Shown: positions 24,359 through 32,628 of the stretch, piece by piece | Numbering within the stretch: position 1 is the first letter of the stretch | Layout of the letters: each line of letters starts with the position of its first letter | Assembly: GCA_016933515.1 (NCBI GenBank) | Contig: JAFGAV010000017.1 | Location: forward strand, 1-43,164 | Source: Candidatus Aminicenantota bacterium | Lineage (GTDB): Bacteria; Acidobacteriota; Aminicenantia; Aminicenantales; JAFGAV01 | DNA: 43,164 bases | Reading direction: 5' to 3' | Position numbers and translations under genes: made by a program | The notes under the pieces: model-generated | What the model was told of the DNA's origin: nothing | Database searches by the model: none | Seen by the model: the letters and a program-made list of their open reading frames with translations, nothing else

Positions 24359-26032
24359 ATGGCCAAGCTGTACGTTTACCCCAAAAGAGGCGAGTCGTTC
24401 ACGATTCCCTTCGAAAGAGAGAAAATCACGTTCGGGCGGAGCGCCGACAACACGCTTCCCCTCACCGACCCCTTCTGCTCCGGCCATCATGCCGTCCTGA
24501 CCATGGATCAGGGCCGCATTCGCGTGCGTGACCTGGGCAGCAAGAACGGCGTGTTCGTCAACGGCAAGAGGATTCAGGGCGAGGTCGAAATCCGGTCCGG
24601 AGACGAGATTCTCATCGGTCAGACCCGGATGTCCGTGGACCGCAAACTCCTGTTCAATGTCGAAGTGTCCGACGGGCCCAGTCCCTCCACGAGCTTCAAC
24701 ACCGTCATGAAGCTCAACGACATCCTGGTCAAGCCGGAGAGCCGGACGACCACGCGTGCGGCCCCCCTCGGGGACCTTGAGAAGATCCGGTCCGAGCACC
24801 GGCTCTTCGCCGTCATGAGCGAGGTCAGCAAGGCCCTTCTTCTGCACCGTCCCCTGAACGAGCTTCTGGAACACATCATGGAGTTGATTTCCCAGAACCT
24901 GCCCATGGACCGGGGGGCGCTGTTCCTTCGAGAGGGAAGCCCGGAACAGCTCTTTCCCAAGGTGGTCCGCATCAACGACAAAAGCCTGGCCGGCCAGAAG
25001 ATGCAGCTCAGCCGTTCGATCGTCGACATGGCCTTTGAGCAGGAGCTCGCCGTCCTGTCCCGGGACGCCCTGTCCGACCCCCGGTTCCGCGCCCGGGACA
25101 GCATCATCACCGCCCATATCAAATCCGCCGTCTGCGTGCCGTTGTGGGACAACGAAAAAGTGATCGGCATCGTGTATGCCGACCGGACCTCCCTGACCGA
25201 ACCGTTCGATGAGGAGGACTTGAAGCTTCTGACTCTTCTGGCCAACCTGGCGGCGGTCAAAATCGAAAACGCGCGCCTTGTGGAAAGAGCCCTGGAAAAC
25301 GAGAGGATGGAGCGGGAGCTCGCCCTGGCGGCTCAGATTCAGCGCGACCTTCTCCCCCGCGGAAGCCCATCTCTTGAGGGATACGAGATTTGCGGATTGA
25401 ACCTGCCCTGTTTCGAAGTGGGGGGGGATTATTACGATTTCCTGACGATCGACGAGGACCGTCTGGGGGTCATCATCGGCGACGTGTCGGGCAAGGGCGT
25501 CGGGGCCGCCCTGCTCATGGCCTCGCTGCGCGCCTCCCTCCAATCCGAGATTTCCGCCGGTTATGACCTCGCGGTCATGACTTCGAGGCTCAACAATTTC
25601 GTCCACCGCAGTTCGGCGTCCAACTGCTTCATCACGTTCGTTTTCTGCGAGATCATCCTCAAAACGGGCGCGGTGCGCTACGTCAACGCCGGGCACAATC
25701 CTCCGGCGGTGCTCAGGCCGAAGGGCGTCATCGAGCGTCTGGGACCCACGGGCCTCTGCCTGGGGATGTTTCCCGCTTCGACCTACGAGATCGGCGCCTC
25801 CCGCTTGGAGAAGGGCGACGTCATTCTCCTGTTCACCGACGGGCTGATCGAAAGCCGGAACAAGGCCGGGCAGGAAATGGGAGAGCAGAAAATCCTCGAT
25901 TTCCTGAAGCGCAACGTCAAGCGCCCGGCTCCCGAGCTTGTCAAGGATCTCGAGGCGCAATTCCAGGACTTCACCGCCGGCGTCAAGCCTTTCGACGACA
26001 CGACTTTGGTCCTCATCAAAAAAACGTCCTGA
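24359..26032 (+). CDS. FHA-GAF-PP2C (SpoIIE/RsbU-like) serine phosphatase
   Basis: A 557-residue cytoplasmic signalling protein with three domains. An N-terminal FHA domain (about 22-90, with GRSADN, SGHHAV and GSKNGVFVN) binds phosphothreonine peptides. A GAF domain spans about 155-305 (SAVCVPLWDNEKVIGIVYAD). A helical linker ELALAAQIQRDLLP leads into a SpoIIE-type PP2C phosphatase (340-555) with metal ligands in EVGGDYYDF, GDVSGKG, LFTDGLIES and DDTTLV. The linker and catalytic core are those of RsbU-type phosphatases that dephosphorylate STAS antagonists; the STAS protein at 18977 is the likely substrate. The FHA domain suggests control by a Ser/Thr kinase such as the one at 32629 (inference). 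Confidence 0.9.
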   Translation: MAKLYVYPKRGESFTIPFEREKITFGRSADNTLPLTDPFCSGHHAVLTMDQGRIRVRDLGSKNGVFVNGKRIQGEVEIRSGDEILIGQTRMSVDRKLLFNVEVSDGPSPSTSFNTVMKLNDILVKPESRTTTRAAPLGDLEKIRSEHRLFAVMSEVSKALLLHRPLNELLEHIMELISQNLPMDRGALFLREGSPEQLFPKVVRINDKSLAGQKMQLSRSIVDMAFEQELAVLSRDALSDPRFRARDSIITAHIKSAVCVPLWDNEKVIGIVYADRTSLTEPFDEEDLKLLTLLANLAAVKIENARLVERALENERMERELALAAQIQRDLLPRGSPSLEGYEICGLNLPCFEVGGDYYDFLTIDEDRLGVIIGDVSGKGVGAALLMASLRASLQSEISAGYDLAVMTSRLNNFVHRSSASNCFITFVFCEIILKTGAVRYVNAGHNPPAVLRPKGVIERLGPTGLCLGMFPASTYEIGASRLEKGDVILLFTDGLIESRNKAGQEMGEQKILDFLKRNVKRPAPELVKDLEAQFQDFTAGVKPFDDTTLVLIKKTS

Positions 26033-26083
26033 CGGTTTCCATCGAACGGCGGTCCCCGCGCCGGAGCGGGCGTTCGAAAAGCC

Positions 26084-26122
26084 GTAACAATCTTTTTACA
26101 ATCTTTTGACCCCCTGGTGACA
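26084..26122 (+). promoter_or_regulatory. Four 11-bp-spaced hexamers resembling a PhoP/PhoB box
   Basis: GTAACA (26084), TTTACA (26095), TTGACC (26106) and GTGACA (26117) recur at an exact 11-bp period. The first two are each followed by ATCTT. The array is AT-rich in its first half against GC-rich surroundings and lies about 65 nt upstream of the ARPP gene that opens the two-component operon. It matches in period and core the array at 5675-5713. A -10 is not clear; TATCGT at 26143 is a candidate. Confidence 0.55.
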
Positions 26123-26188
26123 CGGTCGAGGCGTCGTCGGCGTATCGTGAGTGTGGACGTCGGACAAGACGTCCTCAAGGAGGTCATC

Positions 26189-27244
26189 ATGAGAAAATGG
26201 ATTTTGGCTGCGCTGGGGATCGTGGTTCTGCCGCTCTTTCTCCCGGGCTGGCGGAGCGGGTCGGCCGAGCTTCGGAACCCGGCGAATCCCGTCGTGTCGC
26301 TTGTCCGGACGCTCGAGGTGGGGCCGCCGGTCTCTTGCGGGAATCTGACCTTTGTCCCCGTCTATGCCCGCCGGATCGCGGACCGGACCGACTATGTCAC
26401 TCTGGAAGAGGCGCTCAAGACCCGGGTCGTTGAAATCACCGAAGTGGACGGGGGCCGCGTCCCGCAAGTCAAGATTTCGAACCTCTCCAAGAGCGTTCTG
26501 TTTCTCATGGCCGGAGAGATCCTGTCCGGATGCCGGCAGGACCGGATCCTGGCCCAGGACGTCCTCCTTGCGCCCGGAACGCGCAATCTGATCGTTCCCG
26601 TCTACTGCGTGGAGCAGGGGCGCTGGACGGCGCATTCGGCCGCATTCACCAGCAAGGCGAACCTGGGGACCTACCGGCTGAGGGCCAAGGCCGCTGAGCA
26701 GGCTCCCGCGGCCCAGAGCCGGATCTGGGAGGAAGTCCGTTCCCAGAACCGGGATTTGGGCGTCGCCTCCGGAACGAGCGCCTACCAGGATGCTTATGAC
26801 AAGGAGGAGAACAAACAGGCCATCGGCGACATCGAGAAAAAGATCAGCCGCGAGCTGCGCCTGGGCGACGATGTCGTTGGCGTGGTTATCGGCCTGGGAG
26901 GGCGGGCGGTCAGCGTGGACATCTTCGCCAACGCGGGCCTTTTCAAGAAGCAGTGGCCGAAAATCCTTAAATCCTCCGCCCTGTCCTCGATCTACGAAAA
27001 CCGCGGCGGGGAGCTTTCTCAGAAGGCGGCCGCCGATTTCTTGAGGTCTTTCGCCGGCCGCGAATACGGCCGCCGGCCCGCCCTCGACCTGGGCTATGAA
27101 CTCGAAAGCGCCGAAAAGGGAGCGATGGTCAAGGCGCTCGTCTGCGGGACGGCGGTCATTCATCTGGCCGGATTCCCCCAGGAGGCGGACAGGATGAAGG
27201 TCGTGGAGTCTCCCGAGCCGAGAATGCCCGTGTTCCGCCGCTGA
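26189..27244 (+). CDS. Secreted ARPP-1 (DUF6569-like) domain protein
   Basis: A 351-residue protein with an N-terminal signal sequence (MRKWILAALGIVVLPLFLPG). The body matches my knowledge of the ARPP-1 family: FVPVYARR, DYVTLEEALKTRVVEITEV, VPQVKISNLSKSVLFLMAGEIL with a CRQDRIL segment (GGKQDR in most members), and the strongly conserved VPVYCVEQGRW. The molecular function of the family is not established to my knowledge. ATG 26189 has a perfect AAGGAGG site; the frame extends to 26117 but would run through the promoter region. It heads an operon with a histidine kinase and response regulator, so it may be a periplasmic input to the sensor (inference). Confidence 0.75.
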   Translation: MRKWILAALGIVVLPLFLPGWRSGSAELRNPANPVVSLVRTLEVGPPVSCGNLTFVPVYARRIADRTDYVTLEEALKTRVVEITEVDGGRVPQVKISNLSKSVLFLMAGEILSGCRQDRILAQDVLLAPGTRNLIVPVYCVEQGRWTAHSAAFTSKANLGTYRLRAKAAEQAPAAQSRIWEEVRSQNRDLGVASGTSAYQDAYDKEENKQAIGDIEKKISRELRLGDDVVGVVIGLGGRAVSVDIFANAGLFKKQWPKILKSSALSSIYENRGGELSQKAAADFLRSFAGREYGRRPALDLGYELESAEKGAMVKALVCGTAVIHLAGFPQEADRMKVVESPEPRMPVFRR

Positions 27245-27293
27245 CGGACGGCCGCTCCCGGCGCTCCGGCGGGGGGGGGATGGACACAGGCAT

Positions 27294-27324
27294 GGGACGG
27301 CCCCTCGGGACGAGGGGCCGTCCC
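27294..27324 (+). other. 13-bp perfect hairpin in the ARPP-kinase intergenic region
   Basis: Arms 27294-27306 and 27312-27324 pair perfectly over 13 bp (GC-rich) with loop GGGAC. No T-run follows, so it is not a classic terminator. It could stabilise or process the mRNA between the ARPP gene and the kinase gene. Confidence 0.6.
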
Positions 27325-27384
27325 GGATTCCGGCCGGAGAGCGCCGTATTGAAAAGGCCGGGGCGCCGTGGGAAGATAGAGAAA

Positions 27385-29373
27385 ATGAAAAACACCGGAC
27401 CGAGTTCCCGCCTGCGGCTGCTGTTTCTGGCGGCCGTGGTTCTGCCGGCGGCGCTTCTGGCCGTTCTCGCCGCGCGCTCCATAAACCGCGAGGAGGCTTA
27501 CATCGAAAAACAGATCGAGACGGCGCTCGACGCCGAGCTCGTCCACGTCGTGAGCCGGATGAACGCGGAGCTCGAGCGGCTTCGGGAGGAGCTTGAGCGA
27601 TCGTCTCCCGATGACGCCGGCGACCCCGCCGCGGTTTTTGCCGTTTGGAAGGAAGCCGGCCCGCTCATCCGGACGCCCTTTCTTCTTTCCGCAGATTTCG
27701 AAATTCTCTGGCCCCGGCCGAGAGTCGGGGCTTCCGAAGACGAGCTCGCCTTCCTGAAAGCCAACCGGGAATTCGTCACGGACAAGACCGAGATTCCGGT
27801 TTACCAGAACATCGTCGAGGTCTACGGCCAAGAGATCGTCGATTTGGCCGCGTCACAGAAACCGAGCCCGGAGACGGCGGCCGGAGAGGAAAAAGATGAG
27901 CCCTCCTCTCTCCGAAGTTTGGAGAGAAAGGAGGCCGAACCGAGGGAGGCGCCTTCCGGCGAAACGTCTTCCCCAAACAAGGCGGCGGAGACGGCGCGGC
28001 CGTCCGTCTCCCGGGCGAAGGCATCCGACGCCGGCGCCGAATACGCTCAAACCCAAATGGCGATCAAGGAATTCGAGTCCAGCGAGAACATCCGGCGGCA
28101 GGTCTACCAGCAGGCCCGGGAGCGGGGCCGCGAGCCTCTGAGCCGGAACGTCGTTCCCGACGCCGGCACGGAGTCCGAACGGAAGGCGCCCGGTCGCCGG
28201 GAGTCGATTTTCATCTCCGAGGCCATGACGTTCAGCCGCATCATTGCCGGCCGGGAATCCGGACTGATCGCCCGCTTTCTCGGTGAGGAATTGTTCCTGT
28301 TTTTCTGGAAGAGGGCCGCGGACGGAGCGATTCTCGGCTGTGTCCTCGATCCCCCCGCGCTCCGGTCCCGTCTCACGGGATTGCTGCCGGAGACTTACAC
28401 CCCTTCGCGCATCCTGACCGTTCTCGATGAAAGGGGCCGTCCTCTCTACAGGCCGGAGGAAGAGAAGGGACGAGATTGGCGCCGGCCGTTCGCTTCGCGC
28501 GAGGTGAGCGAACTGCTGCCCCGTTGGGAGGCGGCGGCCTATCTCACCGATCCGGACCTCATCCGGTCGCGGGCGGGTTTTCGGGCGCTCGTGCTGTGGA
28601 TCCTGGTCCTGACGTTCCTCGTTTCCATCCTGGCGGGCGGGACATGGACGCTCAATACGTTCCGCCGGGAAATCGAGCTCGCCCGGAACAAGACGACGTT
28701 CGTCACCAACGTTTCCCATGAGCTCAAGACGCCCCTGACCTCGATTCGGATGTTCGCCGAGATGCTCAAGGAAGGGCGGCCGGCCGATCCGGGAAAGAGG
28801 GAGCAATATTTGGGGCTTATGGTCTCGGAAACCGACCGCCTGACGCGGCTCGTCAACAACGTTCTGGATTTTTCCCGGATGGAAAAAGGCAAAAAAACCT
28901 ACGCTCCCAAGCTCGTGGACGCCGGGCGTCTGGTCGGGGAGATCGCCGCGGGACAGCGGCCCCGTCTGGAACATCAGGGATTCCGCCTTGATGTCCGCGT
29001 CCCGGACGGGTCCGTCCTCGTCCGCGCGGACGAGGAAGCGCTCAAACAGGCCGTGCTCAACCTCCTGTCCAACGCCGAGAACTATTCTGACGCGACTCGG
29101 GAAATCGAGATCGAAGCAACGGCCGCGGCCGAAGAAGTCTTCATACGCGTCTCCGATCGGGGAATCGGAGTTCCCCGTCAGCACGCCAAGAAAATTTTCC
29201 AGGAATTCTATCGGGCCGACGATTCCCTGACCGCCCGGACGAAAGGCACGGGCCTGGGCCTCACGATCGCCCGCCGCCTGGTGCGCGACCAGGGGGGCGA
29301 TCTTGTCTACGCCGCCCGTCCGGGAGGAGGCAGCCTTTTCGAAATCCGGCTGCCCCGGGTCGAGACGCCGTGA
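27385..29373 (+). CDS. Membrane sensor histidine kinase
   Basis: A 662-residue kinase. TM1 spans about 10-31. A long extracytoplasmic region with a low-complexity Glu/Ala/Ser/Pro stretch in the middle follows, and TM2 lies near 405-428 (LVLWILVLTFLVSILAGG). The catalytic part has no PAS or HAMP that I can see: H-box FVTNVSHELKTPLTSIRMF, N-box NLLSNAENYS, G1 VSDRGIGVP, F-box FQEFYRADD, G2 GTGLGLTIARRL. The stop overlaps the regulator GTG. ATG 27385 is chosen because the frame upstream (to 27280) runs through the 13-bp hairpin and lacks a ribosome site. The organisation recalls PhoR/CreC-like systems. Phosphate sensing is inferred from the shared box, not from the sensor domain. Confidence 0.88.
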   Translation: MKNTGPSSRLRLLFLAAVVLPAALLAVLAARSINREEAYIEKQIETALDAELVHVVSRMNAELERLREELERSSPDDAGDPAAVFAVWKEAGPLIRTPFLLSADFEILWPRPRVGASEDELAFLKANREFVTDKTEIPVYQNIVEVYGQEIVDLAASQKPSPETAAGEEKDEPSSLRSLERKEAEPREAPSGETSSPNKAAETARPSVSRAKASDAGAEYAQTQMAIKEFESSENIRRQVYQQARERGREPLSRNVVPDAGTESERKAPGRRESIFISEAMTFSRIIAGRESGLIARFLGEELFLFFWKRAADGAILGCVLDPPALRSRLTGLLPETYTPSRILTVLDERGRPLYRPEEEKGRDWRRPFASREVSELLPRWEAAAYLTDPDLIRSRAGFRALVLWILVLTFLVSILAGGTWTLNTFRREIELARNKTTFVTNVSHELKTPLTSIRMFAEMLKEGRPADPGKREQYLGLMVSETDRLTRLVNNVLDFSRMEKGKKTYAPKLVDAGRLVGEIAAGQRPRLEHQGFRLDVRVPDGSVLVRADEEALKQAVLNLLSNAENYSDATREIEIEATAAAEEVFIRVSDRGIGVPRQHAKKIFQEFYRADDSLTARTKGTGLGLTIARRLVRDQGGDLVYAARPGGGSLFEIRLPRVETP

Positions 29374-30068
29374 AAAAAGACAAAATCCTGGTGGTCGAGG
29401 ACGATGCCGCGATTCTGACCGGACTCGTGGACTTGCTTCGGGGAGAGGGTTACGAGACGGCCCAGGCCGCCGACGGCAAAGCGGCCCTGAGGCTGTTCGC
29501 CGCGTCGCGGCCGAGTCTTGTGCTTCTCGACATCATGATCCCTGAGAAGAGCGGCTATGATGTCTGCCGCGAGATCCGGCTCAAAGACGCCCGGACGCCG
29601 ATCCTCATGCTGACGGCCAAAGGGCAGGAGGCGGACAAGGTGGCGGGGCTCGAACTCGGCGCGGACGATTACGTGGTCAAGCCGTTCGGGATCGCCGAGC
29701 TCCTGGCCCGCGTGCGGGCTCTGCTCCGGCGCGGCCGCCGGGAACCGGGCGTCAAGAACGGCCTCCCCATCGCTTTCGGCGACGTCCGCGTCGACCCCCG
29801 GACCTACGAGGGACGGAGAGGGAAAAAAACCTTCACCCTGACGGGACTGGAGCTCAAGCTCCTCAGGCACCTGGTCGACCACGACGGGCAGGTCATGGAG
29901 CGTTTCGAACTCCTGGAGGCCGTGTGGGGCATGACCTATGAAGGCACGACCCGCACTCTGGACCAGCACATCGCCCGCTTGCGGCGCAAGATCGAGGCCG
30001 ATCCGGCATTGCCGCGTCACATCCTGACCGTGCATGGCGTCGGCTACCGTTTCCGCTCCCGGCCTTGA
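29370..30068 (+). CDS. OmpR/PhoB-family response regulator
   Basis: A 232-residue two-domain regulator. The receiver has the acidic pair Asp11-Asp12, phospho-acceptor Asp54 in LVLLDIMIP, Thr in MLTAK and Lys in YVVKPF. A winged-helix DNA-binding domain follows (FTLTGLELKLLRHLV, EAVWGM, RTLDQHIARLRRKIE, HILTVHGVGYRF). OmpR/PhoB regulators bind tandem 11-bp repeats, and exactly such arrays occur at 26084-26122 and 5675-5713. It starts with GTG in the stop of the kinase gene. I leave the symbol empty because PhoB identity is inference. Confidence 0.92.
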   Translation: MKKDKILVVEDDAAILTGLVDLLRGEGYETAQAADGKAALRLFAASRPSLVLLDIMIPEKSGYDVCREIRLKDARTPILMLTAKGQEADKVAGLELGADDYVVKPFGIAELLARVRALLRRGRREPGVKNGLPIAFGDVRVDPRTYEGRRGKKTFTLTGLELKLLRHLVDHDGQVMERFELLEAVWGMTYEGTTRTLDQHIARLRRKIEADPALPRHILTVHGVGYRFRSRP

Positions 30069-30146
30069 AAACCGCCGTCCCGGATGCTGGGGCGGACGGT
30101 GGGGAAAGACGCCCCCCTCAAGCCGTTTTCCTTGGGGAACGCGCCT

Positions 30147-31232
30147 TTAGAGGACGAACAGCCGGCTGAAAAAGGCGCCGAGGATCCGGAAGCTCGGTCC
30201 GTCGAAGCCTCCCTCGACGACGGCCATGACCGCAAAACACACCCCCCAGGCGAGAAAACAGGCCGGAGGAATGCGCAGCAGCAGCTCCCGGTTCTTGCGG
30301 CCCGGGCCCCAGTCCTTCCGGTCACGGACGCGGAAAACGAAATAGCCGAACACCGAGATCGCTCCGAACCAGGCGGCGAAATTCAGGATCGGCACGCCGA
30401 AAAACGCCGGAGGCAAAAGCTCGTTCCAACTCCAGTACAGACCGGCCATCGACGCCAGGGGGTCTCCCTGAGCGTCCAGGCACAGGGCCATGGCCGTCGC
30501 CGTCGCGACCCGCGGCCAGACCCGCCTCGACGGCGCCAGCCACGGCACCCATTCGCCCAGCCGGTCGGTGACGGAGACCACGACGGCCAAAACCAGGCTC
30601 CAGGCCAGCATCGTGCACAGCGGGGCGGGGAGGAACCGCAGAGTGACAAGGAAACCGGGCTCGCTGAAAAACCCCATGACAATGCCCGAGTTTTCGAGAA
30701 GCAGGCCGTAGACAAAGCCGACGCCGAAGAAAAGGATTGCGGTCTGCCGACCGCGGGACAGGAGGATATGGACGATAAACACCGCGGTCCAGACGAAGAT
30801 CGAAACTTCAAACAACGCCCGCATCTGGCCGACGGTGAACGGGTAGGGCCGATAAAAGAAGAAGGCGGCCAGGGGGACGCCGAGAACGAGGGCGGCCAGC
30901 GCCAGAGCGGCCTTCCAGCGGCGGACAAGCCGTTTCGATCTCCGGATGCGGAGGATGAAATACAACGCGAACCAGAACAGAGGGAAAGGAGCGAGGGCCA
31001 AAAACATCCGGCGCGGGATGCCGCTCGCGGCGAACACATGCTCGGGAGCATTGGACAGCGTGGCGTGGAGCGTCCCGATCGCGGCCAGGTAGACGAGCCA
31101 GATCGGAAAGTGCTCGCGAAACTCGCGGGCGATGCCCCGCCGGGAAAAAAGCGGGGGAGACGGAAGGGGGTCTTCTTCCGGGCGGATCGACGTCGACGCG
31201 GTGGATCCCGCGCGCTGTTTTTTCCCGATCAT
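30147..31232 (-). CDS. Carotenoid-biosynthesis-like (DUF422/CruF-type) membrane protein
   Basis: A 361-residue protein with about 8-9 hydrophobic segments. The segments YGLLLENSGIVMGFF and LDAQGDPLASMAGLYWSW, then FFGVPILNFAAWFG, fit the DUF422 family, where the DP-x-A-x-x-x-G-x-W-W and FGVP-x-x-NF blocks are typical; some members (CruF) hydrate carotenoid ends. No other carotenoid gene is in the window, so the substrate is uncertain. The ATG at 31232 lies only a few bases from the predicted transcription start, so the mRNA may be leaderless. No ribosome site is visible. Confidence 0.55.
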   Translation of the reverse strand: MIGKKQRAGSTASTSIRPEEDPLPSPPLFSRRGIAREFREHFPIWLVYLAAIGTLHATLSNAPEHVFAASGIPRRMFLALAPFPLFWFALYFILRIRRSKRLVRRWKAALALAALVLGVPLAAFFFYRPYPFTVGQMRALFEVSIFVWTAVFIVHILLSRGRQTAILFFGVGFVYGLLLENSGIVMGFFSEPGFLVTLRFLPAPLCTMLAWSLVLAVVVSVTDRLGEWVPWLAPSRRVWPRVATATAMALCLDAQGDPLASMAGLYWSWNELLPPAFFGVPILNFAAWFGAISVFGYFVFRVRDRKDWGPGRKNRELLLRIPPACFLAWGVCFAVMAVVEGGFDGPSFRILGAFFSRLFVL

Positions 31233-31241
31233 TGTGCGGAA

Positions 31242-31270
31242 GCATAAAGGGAGGAACGTTGAGCTGTCAA
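31242..31270 (-). promoter_or_regulatory. Promoter for the carotenoid-type gene
   Basis: On the minus strand, TTGACA (31265-31270), 17 bp, TTATGC (31242-31247). The predicted start is 2-5 nt from ATG 31232. Confidence 0.6.
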
Positions 31271-31313
31271 GGCGAAGCGCGGGTGGAGCTGTCGGAGAGG
31301 CGGACGATTCCGA

Positions 31314-31342
31314 TTGACAGCCTCGAAGCCGGATGATATTTC
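31314..31342 (+). promoter_or_regulatory. Promoter for the FadL-like gene
   Basis: TTGACA (31314-31319), 17 bp, TATTTC (31337-31342), followed by a GAGGA ribosome site before ATG 31364. It is back-to-back with the divergent promoter at 31242-31270. Confidence 0.6.
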
Positions 31343-31363
31343 TGTCGGAAACGAGGATTACGG

Positions 31364-32593
31364 ATGAAAAAGGTCGAGGGGCCTCTGCTGTCGCGACTTC
31401 CGAGCCGGCGGCTTTGGCTGGCCGCCGGGCTTCTTCTCTTTCCGTCTCTTGTCCGGGGAGGAAGCTGGAACAACATCCTTGTCAGCACCCGCCCGGCCGG
31501 TATGGGGGGAGCTTTTGCAGCGGTCCCCGGAGACCCGAGCGGAATATTTTTCAACCCCGCCGGACTGGCCGGAACGCGGAGCGCCTGGATCGTCGATGTT
31601 GAGGGATGCTACGTCCGGCCCGATCATTCCTACCGCGTCCCGGGCCGGCCCGAAGCCGCCAGCCGGCGCTCCGGAGTCCTTCCCCAAGGATTCGCCGTTT
31701 TCCGGGCGACCCAGAGGCTGTCGATCGGCTTCGGCGTCTTCCTCGTCTATGCGGCCGGCGGCGTCGATTGGAAGCTTGAAGACACCGGCCTGCCGCTCAA
31801 ATCGGTGATGGGAATTTATTCTTTTTCTTCGGCGATCGCCTATCGTGTGAGCGAATCCCTGTCCGCCGGCTTCGCGCTGAACGTCTACCGAACCCGGCTG
31901 AGCGTCACCGCCGAAATGGATCCTTTCGGGCTCGTTGAAAACAACGAGACGGGAGGGGCCGTCTCGGCCAGTTTCGGCCTGATGGCCCGGCCTCTCTCCG
32001 GGCTGAGCCTGGGCCTCTGCCTGAAAGGTCCGGCGGAGATGAAAACCTCGGGCCAGACCTCGGTGGATCTCGGAGTCTTCACCTTCCGCTTTCCCTCGGA
32101 GACTTCGTTCCCGCTGCCCTGGGACATCGAAGCCGGCTTCTCTTACCGCGCCGCCGGCCGTTTTCTGGTCGCTGTTTCGGCGGAGTATGCCCTCTGGTCC
32201 TCCTTGAAAACCCTGGACAAGGTTTTCAAGGATGTCCCCCTCATGGGAGACGTTGCCGTTTCCTCGGCAATGAACTACCGGAACATCCTTATTCTCCGGG
32301 CGGGGATGGAATGGGCCCTCTCTCCCGCATTCCAGGCCCGGGCCGGATTCACTTGGGATCCGGCCGCCGCCCCGGAGGAAAGCCTGAACCTGGGCAATAT
32401 CGATGTCGACAAGCGCACGCTCAGCCTGGGAGCAAGCTGGCGCGCGGGGCGGACGCAGATTGATATCGCCTGCGGCTACGCCTTCGGCGCCCCGCGGCAA
32501 AAGCGAACCGAAGAAGCCGGATCCGAAACCATCGAGACGTATGACCTCGATGTTTTTTTTCTGGGCGTCGGCTTCAGATTCATGAGAGACTGA
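31364..32593 (+). CDS. FadL/OmpP1-family outer-membrane transport protein
   Basis: A 409-residue predicted outer-membrane barrel for uptake of hydrophobic compounds. A signal peptide (about 1-32, ending LVRGG) precedes STRPAGMGGAFAAVPGDPSG and IFFNPAGLAG. This is the FadL N-terminal hatch signature (RGMGGA...D-x-S-x-x-xNPAGL). The rest alternates strand and turn and ends VGFRFMRD. Ligand is unknown; fatty acids or aromatic hydrocarbons are typical of the family. The divergent carotenoid-type gene may be related only by position. Confidence 0.75.
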   Translation: MKKVEGPLLSRLPSRRLWLAAGLLLFPSLVRGGSWNNILVSTRPAGMGGAFAAVPGDPSGIFFNPAGLAGTRSAWIVDVEGCYVRPDHSYRVPGRPEAASRRSGVLPQGFAVFRATQRLSIGFGVFLVYAAGGVDWKLEDTGLPLKSVMGIYSFSSAIAYRVSESLSAGFALNVYRTRLSVTAEMDPFGLVENNETGGAVSASFGLMARPLSGLSLGLCLKGPAEMKTSGQTSVDLGVFTFRFPSETSFPLPWDIEAGFSYRAAGRFLVAVSAEYALWSSLKTLDKVFKDVPLMGDVAVSSAMNYRNILILRAGMEWALSPAFQARAGFTWDPAAAPEESLNLGNIDVDKRTLSLGASWRAGRTQIDIACGYAFGAPRQKRTEEAGSETIETYDLDVFFLGVGFRFMRD

Positions 32594-32628
32594 AAGCCGC
32601 GCTGGAGGGGAGGCGACACGGAGGCTTG

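Noticed and set aside
27280..27384. N-terminal extension of the histidine kinase
   Set aside because: It would be encoded by the 13-bp hairpin and is Arg/Gly/Pro-rich; MKNTGPSSRL is followed directly by the first membrane helix.
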